Assembly: GCF_036417845.1 (NCBI RefSeq)
Contig: NC_089981.1
Location: 38,012,668 to 38,076,667 of the forward strand
Reading direction: 5' to 3'
From: Apteryx mantelli
Lineage: Eukaryota > Chordata > Aves > Apterygiformes > Apterygidae
Length of the DNA: 64,000 bases
Numbering within the stretch: position 1 is the stretch's first letter; each line of letters opens with the position of its first letter. The notes below the pieces were generated by a model, which saw nothing but the letters and a program-made list of their open reading frames with translations, was not told where the DNA came from and did no database searches. Positions 50,485 to 61,734 of this stretch are shown in pieces. Made by a program: the position numbers and the translations under genes.

Positions 50485-51615
50485 TGGCATAGAAAATGCA
50501 GTAGGCATAACTTCATTTTGATTTTAGTTCCAGGCCTTCTAACATGTTTAATTTCCCTTTTTTGCAATCTTCGAGCTGGAGACAGCTTATATAGGAAAGA
50601 ATTATTTTCCTCAGTGGCATATTAGAGTAAAAGTGCAAAGATCATGTGATTAAAGGTAAAAGTGAAGTTATGAAAAAGGATTATTATATACAGAGCTTAT
50701 TTTCTAACGGAGTCACAAAATATATTATGACAATAGCATGTAGAATGAGGTGAGAGAAAGGAATGCTGACGGCATTTATGTACTCTACTCACCATATCAT
50801 GTAATTAGTATTTGCCACAGACATGTAGTATAGGACAGTAACTGTAGCTATTTTTCTTTTTTAAAAACATGGAGAAATTGTGGAATCTGAGATATCACAT
50901 TCATGACTGTTGACAATTGTCAGCTTTTTAAGACTGACCACAGAAAAGCTGGAGGCCAGACTTCCTTTCTTGCCCAGATGAACTTTCCAAATCATCCTTT
51001 ATTTTATTTATTGTTTCATGAAAAAATTGTCATGAAACAGGACATAGTGTCCTCTTTTCCACCAGGTTCATAGTAGAACTTTTCTATAACTTTTTTACAG
51101 AAAGAAAGAGTAGGGAAAGGAAAAAGAGAAAGAAAAGAGACAATGTGTATAGAAAAATACGTGACTAGCTTGTACTATCAAATAGTTGTTTCTTTTTAGT
51201 GTTCTTAATCTCAGATGATGAAGCTATTGAACACCAGACTGTACTGTCAGATAACCTCCCTCCTAGATACTTGACTGGCTAGTTGGATTTCTTTGCATTT
51301 TGGACTTTATTTGCAGGTTTTCTGGGTGTAAGCTTACCACTGAAATGTCTTACTTTCTTTAGTTTTTCAACCTGATTCTTCTGTTAGCATTATGTTTCTT
51401 TGACTAGACCACTGAATAACATTAGAGAGGTGTGGGAGAGAAGCAGGAGTGAAATATGACCCATTTCTATGAAGGGCCTAGCTTTTTTCCATGAACTGGA
51501 GCAAAACCTCTAATGAATGGTTGAACACTCTTCAGTGGCTGAAATAGTGTGGTTCCCGCACACAATGTGTAGGTTAACTGGGTTTGGAACCCACAGCTAA
51601 AGTGTGTTTATTTCT
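50485..51615. other. AT-rich non-coding stretch, nothing recognised
   Basis: A purine-rich GAAAGA-type patch lies at 51100-51140. No gene or clear repeat. Confidence 0.5.
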
Positions 51616-51624
51616 CTGTTTTAG

Positions 51625-51759
51625 AGAAAATTAGATAGATTGCTTGGATCCATCAGACAGACTCCAACGGAGAAGGAGATGGACCAACACTACCTACAAC
51701 AGTGCTACCACCACCCAGAGAGATTATTGCTACCTGAGGGCAAAGTAATTGCTTCCTGA
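51625..51759 (+). other. Terminal-exon-like open frame after a splice acceptor
   Basis: TTTATTTCTCTGTTTTAG (AG at 51623-51624) is a good acceptor. Exactly from the next base one frame runs 44 codons to TGA at 51757-51759, beginning RKLDRLLGSIRQTPTEKEMD and containing a QQCYHHPERLLLPEG stretch. The frame is closed just upstream by the TAG of the acceptor itself, so it needs splicing to be read. No family is recognised. A weaker donor, AAA|GTAATT, occurs at 51744-51749. It might be a last coding exon, a non-coding exon, or chance; no upstream partner is identifiable. Confidence 0.17.
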
Positions 51760-51894
51760 CAGAATCTGAGACACAGGAGTGAGGACTTGGGATGGACGGA
51801 AGTTGTTTCTCCTTTGTTCAAAGTGAAAGCATAACCAATAACTTCTCAATGAGTTTGAACAAGTGGAAAAGTTTATTTACTCCTGAGAGATGTC

Positions 51895-52060
51895 TAGGTC
51901 TGTTGGAGAGCCTCTGTTTGCCTGGCACTAAGGAAGCTTGACTTTAATCCTGCTTCTAGCAGTGTCCCACTCTATGAATGTGGAAAGTCAGCTCAGCTTT
52001 AAAATGGAGGTAAGTGCTGGAAACTTTTGAGACCTATAGAGGAAAAATGCTGCATCAGTA
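51895..52060 (+). repeat. MIR-like SINE fragment (weak)
   Basis: CTTTAATCCTGCTTCTAGCA, a GTGTCCCACTC word, AAGTCAGCTCAGCTTTAAAA and TGGAGGTAAGTGC parallel in order the MIR layout ('TCTAGTCCCAGCTCTGCCACT..AAGTCACTT..CTGTAAAATGGGGATAAT'), with poor match between the blocks. Confidence 0.35.
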
Positions 52061-52064
52061 TTTC

Positions 52065-54040
52065 ACTATGGGACAAATCTTGCTTCTGTACTGAGATCAG
52101 AAATGTCACATTGCATGCTGGCACTTTATAAATGCTGGAATTTTTCCTATACGTAGTGTTTCTGTTCACTATGGTTGGAAGGATGTTCCACTGAAGCAGT
52201 CTGGGGCTGAAATATGAGGTGACTCACACAGCAAGAATTTATCAGAAGCAGGACTGACTGTGTTCTTAAATGCACTATGTAGAAAACAACAGAGAACCAT
52301 GCTCTCTGTTGGAAACATTGTATTAGGTTTCAAGTATTTACATTTATAACTTTTGTATAATTCCTGAAGTCTTTAATGGTGTCACTAATTATTTGCTAAA
52401 AATGCCTTCCAGTGACAGATTTTTTTCTCAAATAGCACTGATTCCCCCTCCACATGGACAGTATATTTTCCTGCTTTGGTTTTGATGCTCTGGGGTGAAG
52501 GGGAGCTGAACTGCCAACTGGGAATCTTCAACACAAAAACTATTAAGGGGTGATAAATCATTGGAGGCCCAGCATGTGATTAAAAGCTGTGGCCACCAGC
52601 AGTGACCCATGGGGATGGAGGTATCAGTGACAGAGAGCAGGGGGAGGTGTTTGGCATTCCTGTTCAGAGGCCTAACCAGGGCACCAGGGTTTGTTTATGT
52701 TTCTGTTCCACTGAGTCCTGTGAAATGCCCTCTGTCTGTACAGGGAACACACAGCGAGTTAGGGAAAATATCCCTGGTATTTCTTGAAATGTCAAGGCAT
52801 GGATACTTGAAAGTAATGTGTGGGGAGAATTACCTGGGATTACAGAGTGAAAAACAAACCTTTGGTCAGTTCAGGCCTCTGTGAATCAATAGTCAGCATC
52901 GCATATTTAATGTAATTTCAGGTGAGCTTTATGCAGACACATAAAATATTGTAAATACAACTCTTTTCTCCTTATCTAAGTGCTTGTCCATCTAGAAAAA
53001 ATAATTTTTATTGGACCAGGCATAGGGACATCCAGTCTCAGGTTCTACTTTATTCTTGGCTTCACAGAAAGCTAGATTAAATAAGAGCCATAAAAAATCT
53101 GAGGAAAAAAAAAACACCATTAGAATTTGGCCTGTTCTGATATGTAACAATCAGAGCAACAACAGTATGCTTCATTGCTGTCCACAACACAGCAGAGAGA
53201 TAATTTCTATGTATTATTTTATTTATCAGCTATTTGCTGATAATCAGTGTACCAGGCAGATTATAGACAAGTACAAAGGTGCAGTTCCAGTTGCAAAGTG
53301 CTGGTAAGACAGAGCAAGAGTGAATGAAGGGATGGGTTTGGAAGACTCTGTTACTGTTTAGAGACATCCTTCTTCCCCGTGCATATTTATTCTACCATGT
53401 GTGAAAGATGCTTGTATTGTGCCTAAAAGTACTATAGGGATTGCCTTATGGGCATGTCATGTTATGTTTGTGACAGTAGCAACCACAAAATACTCCAGAG
53501 GAACATTCAAGAAACCTCACGGCAAGTAGGCGTGAATATATGTGAGGGCTTCTTCGCATCCTGTATGGGTAGAGATCAACTTAAGGCCCAAATCAGAAGA
53601 TTTTATGTTCCTTTCTATGCTCTTTTTATTAGCCTGGACTGGATATTCTCAACAGCTGTGCAGTTCTGGACAACTGAGAAGCAACTCACTGCCAACTGCT
53701 TGACTTTTCACCAGCACCAGGAATATCTTAAAAGTTTCACTGTGCTACAGATAAGAAGGTGATTTCTGTATAATTCATCCTGCTGAACGGCATAAACACG
53801 ACAGATATGGGTACACCTTGTAAAGAAGGAATATAACACAAGGAAGTAGGGAATAATTTGGTGTAAAAGGCTGATAAGGACTCTTAGCTAGCTTGGAAAC
53901 ATTATGGTTACCAGATGTGCTCTCCCAGATGTCAGAATTTCCTATTATATGCTACTTCTGGTCAGGAGAGGGGATGGGAGAAGCAGTTCCCATGATAATG
54001 TTTTAGAGCCTTTGAGACATGAGGGTAACCCAACCCTGAA
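52065..54040. other. Non-coding stretch, nothing recognised
   Basis: Frames of up to 104 codons (53448-53762) show no domain or splice support. Confidence 0.45.
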
Positions 54041-54044
54041 AATT

Positions 54045-54070
54045 AATTCTGCAACTTTTGTTGCAGAATT
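54045..54070. other. Perfect 11-bp hairpin with a four-base loop
   Basis: AATTCTGCAAC and GTTGCAGAATT are exact inverted copies separated by TTTT. The arms are too short for a microRNA precursor. It may be a remnant of a palindromic MITE or a dyad binding site. Confidence 0.85.
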
Positions 54071-54074
54071 TATT

Positions 54075-54640
54075 ATTAAAGACTACAGTTTTTCACATCC
54101 TCTTATGCATGATGGGATAACAAGATACCAGTCAACCAGAGGAAACTGATGCTGAAAACCAGAAGAAGACGAAATTCATTTCTGGGCAGAAGACCACGGT
54201 CTATGCAGTGATTAACTCCCAGCACAGCCCTTGGCCCTTTAGAAACGCACTTTACACAGCCCTGCAGTTGTCCTTCAAAGGTGCTTCCCAGTCAGTGTCT
54301 TACTACAGTCACCATGCCTATTGCATCCAAGCGCCTCATCATAACGTGATGTAACTTGAGCTGACATCAGACCCTAATACTAGTTTGGTTCCTTCTTCTT
54401 TGACCTCCCCCAGACTGTACCCAGATGTTTGCTAATCAGTTATCATCTGTTGTGAGAGGGACTTTACTAAAGTGATGTCATGCATCAACTGAAACTAAAC
54501 CAAGTCTTTATCATTACCTCATAGCTTCATCAGACTCTTTCTAGACATAACAGTGCCTCCTAAAACTCAATTTCTGTTCACGTTACCTCAAGCCTTGTGA
54601 CTTCAAAAATCAGTGCTTCTCTCTGTCACTGCAAATAGCT
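54075..54640. other. Non-coding stretch, nothing recognised
   Basis: No gene, repeat or CpG cluster noted. Confidence 0.45.
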
Positions 54641-54649
54641 GCAGTTACG

Positions 54650-54960
54650 TGTCTTGCCCAATCCTCTTTGACCTTGGTCCTTTCTGAATCCCTGGATGCA
54701 TCCCCCTCTCGGGTACTGCCACTCGTTCTTGTACAAAGGCCGCAGGCCCACAAATCTCTTGGGGCTGCAACTCCTTCCTGGTAGGGAAGGTCTGTGAGGC
54801 CCCTTCCAGGGGGAAGGGTTGGACTTTGTCCGAGTTTTGCCTTTCTGGCTCCTTTGAAGGATCAGGATCCTTCTGGGATGAGTTCAGTCACCGTTCCGAT
54901 GGCAGCTCAGTTACCTGGGACCCGACAGCAATGCACATGAAATATCTTGATCCAAATCCT
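54650..54960. other. GC-richer segment with small inverted repeats, unclassified
   Basis: It contains an exact 8-bp inverted repeat, GAAGGATC-AG-GATCCTTC (54856-54873), several CpGs, and a GGTCTGTGAGGCCCCTTCCA word that recalls avian CR1 3' ends ('GATCTCTGAGGTCCCTTCCAACC'). Evidence is too thin to call a LINE. It could also be a conserved element. Confidence 0.3.
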
Positions 54961-54964
54961 TATA

Positions 54965-55635
54965 GTGACCTGTATTTCAAATGTTAGTGGGCAAATTCAG
55001 TGTTTTCTTGCAGTTCATTTTTGCTAGCTAGAAATGTGTGTATTTGTCCTACAGCCCTTTTCCCTCTGAGGAAGGCTACCAGCATAGTTTTCACAGAGCA
55101 GTTTCTCTAGCTTTGTTCCATTTTTGCAACACTTTCTCTCATTTTGCAGAAGGTGGGAATTCTAAGCCAAGTCAGGGCTGACGAAAGTAAGTGAGAAGAG
55201 AGGAGGAAGAAGTCAGGAGGGAACATGTTCTGTTCCCTTACATTGTTGCACAGAACTGATTAATATTGGTCTCTGACTGCCAATAGCAGAAATGCAAGCT
55301 TCCTCTCTGTACTAGTTACAGTGGGAAGGCAGGGTTTAAGCTTTCTCTCAAGAACTTTCTGAGATAGCCACCTACAGCAAATAGGGAACTCTAATGGGCA
55401 ACTTAAATGACTATAGGAAGTCCTTGGTAAAAGCAAGAACTGCATACAGGTCTCCTGCATCTTGGCTCACTCCTTTATCCACAAGTCACACAAGAAATAC
55501 TTTTATAATATCTAACTTCCATTCACAATTATAGCTCCACAGATGAACATTACTGAGTACTTCATTTAATGAATCTATGTAAATTTGTAACTTGTATTCC
55601 AGTATCTTGTGATTTTCTTCAGTTCTTTCCTACTT
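54965..55635. other. Non-coding stretch, nothing recognised
   Basis: No gene or identifiable repeat seen. Confidence 0.5.
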
Positions 55636-55639
55636 TAAA

Positions 55640-55752
55640 AGAAGAGAAATACGGTTAGAAGGGACATCAGATGGTCACATAAACAGCACAGTGCTTCCAG
55701 CAACATCAGTCATACTAATCTATTCCTAAAAGGTATTTGTTAACCTGTGAAT
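55640..55752 (-). repeat. CR1 LINE 3' fragment
   Basis: ACGGTTAGAAGGGACATCAG, an ATGGTCAC word, then ACTAATCTATTCCTAAAAGG and TATTTGTTAACCTGT follow the antisense CR1 3' layout ('GGTTGGAAGGGACCTCAGGAGGTCATCTAGTCC...TATTTGTCTAACCTG'). It is short, lacks the terminal microsatellite and has diverged a lot, so it is old. Confidence 0.5.
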
Positions 55753-55754
55753 GC

Positions 55755-56460
55755 TCAGTGGGCCAGAGGATGCTCTGAGGATGCCAGAGGACGGACCGAC
55801 AAACTGGGCACTCGGGAAAAGGGCAGAGCAGCAAATGGAGCCTGGCTCATGTGTAAGGGAATCATCCAAACCCAGTTATTGTCTGTTCTGGCTATCCCAG
55901 GAGATATAAAGGCTGCCTGCAAAAAGAGATGGTAGGATCTCAGCAGTTTTCCAGATAACCAGAATTCATTCAATAAATGAGTTTCCAGTTACATTGTCAA
56001 GGGGGAAATGTTTTCAGTGTGAAGGTAACCAACACATGGCTGTCTGCCTGAGTTTGCAAAGAGTCTGAAGCAATAATTCTGATTTGGTGAAGACTTAAAT
56101 GGCAACACTTGTCAGTTCATGAAAAGAATTAAGAAAGGGAAAGTTCATGGAAATAATTAAGAACCATATTATAAGGAGTTCCACCTGCATGTCAGAAGAT
56201 ATGTAATATGAACCATCAACCATGTGAGAGACATGAAGGATCAGCAAATTAGAAAAATTTCATTTTCCTGGACATCAAATCAAGCTTGCAAAAGTTTGGG
56301 AAAATACAGGTCAGCCTTGAGGATTTCCTACAGATGGAATATCCCACAGCTGACCTCTCTTCATGACGTTTATTTCATGCGTCTTTGCTTCTTGAATGGA
56401 TGGGTGCACATCCTACACCCACTAATATGGTTCATGTCACAGAATTAACCCTTCTGACTA
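55755..56460. other. Non-coding stretch, nothing recognised
   Basis: Short frames on both strands at 55747-55973 overlap and carry no domain. Confidence 0.45.
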
Positions 56461-56461
56461 G

Positions 56462-56494
56462 GTTTTTTTTTCTTTTTCTTTTTTTTTTTTCAGT
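56462..56494 (+). repeat. Poly-T / pyrimidine tract
   Basis: Thirty-odd bases of T with three C interruptions, ending in CAG. It is either the A-rich tail of a minus-strand retroposed element whose body is not recognisable, or a strong acceptor-like tract without a clear exon behind it. Confidence 0.7.
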
Positions 56495-56499
56495 AAGGC

Positions 56500-57225
56500 T
56501 CAAGCAACATGGAGAAGGGTTTATGGATTGAATCCAATATTGTTATGAAAGATACTACTTATATACTCTCAGTGGCAATCCTATCCAGTGCTTCACATCT
56601 CAGCCCAGGCTACCGCTGGGAGCACATGGTGCTGTCTCTTTGTAGATAGTTATCTGTACATGGCCACTTCAGAATTATTGGGTTTGATTATTTATACATA
56701 GACTTTTTAAAAATCACCTGTTTAAAAGACAGTCTGCATTTATGGTAAGGGGTCCTCTGGCTTTCTGTGCTCCCTCTAGCAAAGTGACTCAGTCTGATTA
56801 TGGGTAAGCCGGCAATGGTGCTGTGAAAACCAGCTCTTTGCAGACCCACAGGGTCAAAACAGTAGCCTGGAAATGCATTGGGGTCACTGTGCAGACGGGA
56901 GAGACCTTTAACAATTACATTTAATTTGACTTGCAATCAAACAGAAGTAGATGGCAAAGCAGGAAATGGTATCTTTAGGCATGACATGAAATAGTATTGC
57001 TGTCAACTTGAATAAGAAAACCTGACTTTTTTTAAGCGACTACATATTTAAATAGCCTGTAGGGTCAAACAGCCTTTCCTACAGCCCTTGGATTGCTGAC
57101 CTGATAACAGCATATACACTATAAATATCCTAAATCAGTAACCCTGTGTCACTGCTGAAAGCAGGCATGTTCACATATCACAGCAGATGGGAAGAAAGCA
57201 AATAATATTTGTCTTGCCTTTCAAA
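56500..57225. other. Non-coding stretch, nothing recognised
   Basis: A domain-free 82-codon minus frame (56688-56936) is the only long frame. Confidence 0.45.
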
Positions 57226-57229
57226 TTGA

Positions 57230-57550
57230 TTTCCTGTTTTTAGCAAGCCAGAGTGTGTCCATATATTAACCAGATTGCTAAGAAAGATAGCAGGGCTCAG
57301 GGCAGCAGATTTCTACTTGACCTGCAGCGAGAAGGGGGTGCAGCAAGGCGGGGAGGAGGAAGTCCTCCAAGGCCCTAAATATCTGCAGCAGAAGCAGTTT
57401 TTACAAATAGTTATGCAAATGACTGTGCTTGCCTGGCTTCTCCTGGGCCGTGCTGCGTGCCCACCCTTCCTTCTTAGCCAGGGGAGCTTCACGGTGCTCA
57501 GGAAACTGCAGAATTGGGCCCATTCACTGAGGGTTTCTTAATCCATCCTT
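57230..57550. promoter_or_regulatory. Candidate conserved non-coding element with octamer site
   Basis: A complex, CpG-keeping block with a perfect octamer ATGCAAAT at 57413-57420 (POU factors), CCTAAATATC near 57374 (MEF2/SRF-like) and GC-rich words. An 88-codon frame spans it without a domain. Function is inferred. Confidence 0.3.
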
Positions 57551-57667
57551 TCTTTTGCCTTGGAGAATATTTGCCACGATGAAACTCCAGTATCCTGATG
57601 TTGGGAGGAAAGAACTGATGTCCCAGGAAGCATGACGATGGCAGCCCTCCTCTGCTGCTTTGCCTTG

Positions 57668-57688
57668 CCTTTCCCTTTCCCTTTCCCT
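57668..57688 (+). repeat. (CCCTTT)n short tandem repeat
   Basis: About three TTTCCC units in a pyrimidine-rich stretch. Confidence 0.75.
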
Positions 57689-57689
57689 G

Positions 57690-58830
57690 CCATCACGTGC
57701 TTCTCTGGTCTTCCATGCTTGCACTAACACACCCTGCCACAGAGCACAACTGTCCGTAATGGCTTTCAAGTGCACTCTCAGGTCGTATTGTTCTTCTCTT
57801 CAGACAGGAGATTTTAATTAACTTTAATGACAAATAGTTCAGGGATTATTTGTGCGCACATAAAATCTAATGATGTTTATGAGCAATATACAATTGCATG
57901 GGAGGAAATGATGGTACGCTTTATGTTCTGAACATACTTCATTGTGGAAGACATTTATGTACATTCGGCCAGCTCTTCAGTTTTATCCTGTTTTATAAGT
58001 CCCAGATTTCTAAAACATGTTTGTTATGACAGTGTCAAGAGAATGATTTCAGTGGGCATTTAGTCAAAACCTATAATCTACTAGAAAGTTCATGTGGCAG
58101 CTGCAGTCCTGCTGAAGTTGTTCCAGTGTTCATGCCAATATGGAATACTTGTGTTGTAATAAATACCAAAATCATACCAAGTATGTTGTCAAATATAGAA
58201 TAAATAAAAAAGTTACTGATAACGCCCAGAATTAGTATACATTTGATGTTTTAAGCTTGGCTGCTTAGAGTTGTTACAAGATGATCCCAGCATCCACATG
58301 GAGTCCCGGTGACCTCCTTAAATCTTTTGTGAGGAAGGCTGGTCCAAAAGGCAAGGCACTAGCCTTGATTTAGCAGACTACTTTCAAGAGCCTATCTTCA
58401 TGTCTGATTTTAGCAAGTTTTTAATCTATACCTTTGTTCCCCTTCTGTTGATGAAGAACAGTCCTTCCTACCTTGTAGATTTGAAAATACACTAAAGACT
58501 GGCATGTGGTCAGATTCCACAAAGATACCTAAAAGAAGCGGGTGTGCCAAACAGATTAGCTTCAGAATCAAGTCCTAATTTATGTTGCTTGCTCTTTGGG
58601 AGCGTGGAGGGGAAGGAACAAGATGAGAATGAAGCTGTTAATTTCTTTCCTGAATTCAGTGTGCATTGGCTGTGTTCAAGAGGCATCTAGGAAGTCCAAA
58701 TGCAGGGAGGACCAGAGCTGATCATTCCTTATATTTCTGAAGTTAAAAGACAAAAACAGAAGACCACCCCTTCCTGTAGCCGTGTTTATTATTAGAAAAG
58801 AAAAGTAATTTTTGGAGAGGAAGGATGATT
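57690..58830. other. AT-rich non-coding stretch, nothing recognised
   Basis: No gene or clear repeat. Confidence 0.5.
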
Positions 58831-58837
58831 TTATGGA

Positions 58838-59005
58838 GCTGGAAGCCAGATGATCTCACTTCTAATGCTGGTGTTGACACAGATTTTCCTGTGTGACCTT
58901 GGAAAAATCTCTTGCTGCGTTCCAGTTTCCAATCAGTGAAATGCAACAATTATTCTTTGTTATCTCCCAGGAGCACTCTGCAGTTAATAATGCATGGTTG
59001 CTAGA
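58838..59005 (+). repeat. MIR SINE, best preserved copy
   Basis: GGAAGCCAGATGATCTCACT, then TCTAATGCTGGTGTTGACAC, CCTGTGTGACCTTGGAAAAA and TCTCTTGCTGCGTTCCAGTT, then ATGCAACAATTATTCTTTG and AATAATGCATGG follow the MIR consensus from near its 5' end through the core ('GGAGTCAGGAGACCTGGGTTCTA...TGTGTGACCTTGGGCAAGTCACTT...ATAATGCATG'). Order and spacing are right throughout. Confidence 0.75.
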
Positions 59006-59011
59006 CAGATT

Positions 59012-59165
59012 TCGACACATGCTTAGGTGCTTAAAGATGGTGTTTGGTATGCAATGTTTTTTTTAAAGCAATTAAACAAGTTAGATGCCCAACTCCTATG
59101 GCAGTTTAGGGGCTTAATTTCTATCTCCATCAGTATGTACCTTAATCCCTTTCAAAGTTGTCTGT
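59012..59165. repeat. MITE relic ('TAGGTGCCTAACTCC' type)
   Basis: GCTTAGGTGCTTAAAGATGG at the left, then TTAGATGCCCAACTCCTATG, then TACCTTAATCCCTTTCAAAG at the right match in order the words of an old palindromic MITE ('TAGGCACCTAAATACC', 'TTAGGTGCCTAACTCCCATTG', 'CCTAAATCCCTTTGAAAATC'). It lies directly after the MIR copy. Confidence 0.45.
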
Positions 59166-59169
59166 CATG

Positions 59170-59700
59170 TACTAATGTTCTGGCATAATATAAAAACTCT
59201 AGAAATAAATCAAGTCCTTAATGAGTTTATTAGTAATTCTATTAAGAGAAATAAGCACATGTAATCAAGAAACCTGTTAAAATATTTTGAAGTCACTTTG
59301 AATGCTACTTTGGTTATTTCTTGTATTATTGGAATAACACTTTAAGACCCATCACACTAAACTCTGTACTTGTGGAATCAGCTCCATCTCTAAATAAAGA
59401 TCTTCTGGGGATAAAGCAAGGGCATCTCCCCACCTGTTGTCATGGCTATTCCAGCTGAGCACAGGGTTGGCACTTTAATTCTCAGCTATAAACAATGTGA
59501 GTCCCCAAGAAACATTTAGAAGCAGGGCCCTAAATTTTCTGTAATGTGTAATCAACTGACCTCTTGGCTAAGAGCCCATCCAAGCTGTATGTGCAACCTG
59601 TGCTGCCTACTCCTTTCATGCTACTACTGCTGCTACTCAGAAAAGAGACACAAGCTTTCTTTCCCCACCATTTCTGCCAACCAAGTCATTAGTATTGTGC
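59170..59700. other. AT-rich non-coding stretch, nothing recognised
   Basis: No gene or repeat noted. Confidence 0.5.
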
Positions 59701-59704
59701 TTCC

Positions 59705-59706
<2 letters not shown>

Positions 59707-59738
<32 letters not shown>
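59707..59738. repeat. (AC)16 microsatellite
   Basis: Sixteen uninterrupted AC units. The longest pure dinucleotide run in the window and likely polymorphic. Confidence 0.97.
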
Positions 59739-59740
<2 letters not shown>

Positions 59741-59744
59741 CCTA

Positions 59745-60195
59745 TTAATCTCCAGCTCTTTCATCTCCCCTGGAAAAGCAAGCCCCAATACTTCTGGGAG
59801 TTGCTGTGTCTTCTGACAACAATTTGCAGGAACTGGGTGATCTGTGCTAATGTCAGTATTTGTGCTCTCTACATACTGTAGTTGCACCAGCTCAGCTGAT
59901 CCGTGGTAACCAGATCCTTTGGACCTTCAGATCCTTTGGACGACTTCAACATTAGGTTGGCCGTGCCAGATTGGCCATGGAGTTCTCTGGAGTAGCTGGC
60001 ATGCAATGTTCTCCAGAAGACAATTTTTAAACTTTTTTAAACCTGCTGTTTGCTTTTGTTATGAAAAGGAAATATTTATACTGTGTGAAGGTCCCAGTTC
60101 TGAACCCCGCTCTTGGGTAACTGTGTTTTGTCTTAGATTAATTTCTTGAGCCTCAGCAAAGATCAGGACCACTTTGCAGCAGCAAACTGTGACAA
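59745..60195. other. Non-coding stretch, nothing recognised
   Basis: Contains a near-exact doubled word, AGATCCTTTGGAC, at about 59910-59942 (two copies roughly 18 bp apart). No gene. Confidence 0.5.
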
Positions 60196-60204
60196 GGGTA
60201 AGAG

Positions 60205-60315
60205 AGAAGTCAGAGATGAAGTGACATGGCCAAGGTTGTTCGGGGAGCAGTGCAGCACCCAAGGCAGGAGCAGATTACAGAGCTGCTGATCCCAAGGTAG
60301 TGCTTTAGCCACCAA
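60205..60315 (-). repeat. MIR/tRNA-SINE fragment
   Basis: GATGAAGTGACATGGCCAAG, then GGAGCAGTGCAGC, CAGATTACAGAGCTGCTGAT and GTAGTGCTTTAGCCACCA correspond to the antisense 5' half of MIR-type SINEs ('TTAAGTGACTTGCCCAAGGTCAC..CAGTGGCAGAGC...GTGCTCTAACCACTA'). Confidence 0.6.
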
Positions 60316-60319
60316 TTTA

Positions 60320-61235
60320 TATCAGTTGCCTAATATCCAAAGTTTTTATCCATATCCTTACTGCATGTTTAACTGGGTAGTGGGCAGCACTTCCCTTTTC
60401 ATTTTCAAAATAATCAACATTTAAAAATCAGTACCAATATTTTTTGTTCCTCTCATTTACTTGGAATCTTCTTGGCTGCACGTTTGATTCTTAGTAGACA
60501 CAGGTACTGTAATTTATATGCTGTTATCTGATCTATTTTCTACAGTGTGTGTAGCTGTTTTTGAAAGCAAATAAAAAGTAATCCAGTTAGACTTTGTTTA
60601 AATCCACTCAGTAGGAACAATTATCTCAAGTGCTCCAGCTTCTGACATTCATCATGCTAGAAAAGGACACAAAGATGTGTATAAAAATATGACCATTTAA
60701 CTCAAGTGGTGCTTTGAGGACATAAGAATAGAATCATTCTATTGCATTAAATAATATTATGCAATTCAAATGTGATAACAAGTCTTGATTATGGCCATTA
60801 ATGTTTGTGTGTAATAAGGAAGGTCTAATAAAGGTACTCTAAAAAGTTACCAAATACTACAAGGAGTTGCTTTGCTGTTTACACCAGCGAATATTTTAGG
60901 TAGAGAAAAAAATCGTTAAGTGTTGGCTGTTAATCTTGGGTGAATGTAATAGATTCAATTATGTAATGTGACAGTGAATTTGTTCTGCTTTGCCTTGGGT
61001 TAGAATTTAAGCTTTTCCCCTTCAGATTTATTCAGATTGTTAAGTGGCTGCTGAGAAGCTGGAACCTTGTCAAACAAACTTGGCTTTAAATTTTAAATTA
61101 TTTTTAATCAATATGTGAAGAGGCCAAGCTCTGCCATATGTTGCTCACCATCCATTAGTTGGTAGCTAGTCATTAAACTCTCACTAAGGTTTCCTAACTG
61201 TGACTATTGTGGTGATTTTTTTTCTCTCTTTGTAG
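60320..61235. other. AT-rich non-coding stretch, nothing recognised
   Basis: No gene or clear repeat. Confidence 0.5.
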
Positions 61236-61239
61236 AGTA

Positions 61240-61730
61240 TGGGCAAAGGGGAGCATTCGTGGCAGATTGCCTTGAGGACAATAAAAACTCTCATGTAGTA
61301 TGGTTGTTTGTTCAGACACAAACAATAGAGACATTTTGCTATTACCATTTGCCAGCTATCAAGGGGTTTCGAACCCCCTCCCCCTTGGTGCCTACAACTC
61401 AAAACAGATGCAAAATCTTTCTTTTCAGCCCCCTTGAAATGACCTGTGGTGGTGCAGTGTCATTTAGAGGAGAAATTATTGGAGTGAGAGTGGCTGGTAA
61501 CAATAGGGGCCTTGTGCCAGGCACATGACAGAGCAGCGAGGGGGCTGTTGGTGACTTCAGTGGGGAGGAGAGGGGCGATCTGGCAGGTGCTGCCATTGTT
61601 AAAGGTCTCCGCTCCTAGGCAGTGGTCACAGATGAGTTCATGTCACTTTGTTCAAACTCTTTACGCGGAGTTCAGTGATGTGGCACTGGTCAAGGAGCCA
61701 GTCTAGTTTTTCTGAACTCCTCAACGAGGT
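61240..61730. promoter_or_regulatory. Candidate regulatory element with three SOX-type sites
   Basis: Complex, CpG-keeping block. AACAATAG at 61321-61328, AACAATAGG at 61499-61507 and CCATTGTT at 61593-61600 fit the SOX HMG-box consensus. TGTTTGTT near 61305 is forkhead-like and TGTGGT near 61444 is RUNX-like. Frames on both strands (89 plus, 65 minus) show no domain. Conservation is inferred from texture. Confidence 0.35.
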
Positions 61731-61734
61731 CCCT

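Noticed and set aside
61359-61390. Minus-strand GGTTCGAAACC, a tRNA B-box match with a T-arm-like stem
   Set aside because: No A-box, acceptor stem or anticodon arm at the right distance upstream on that strand; a chance match.
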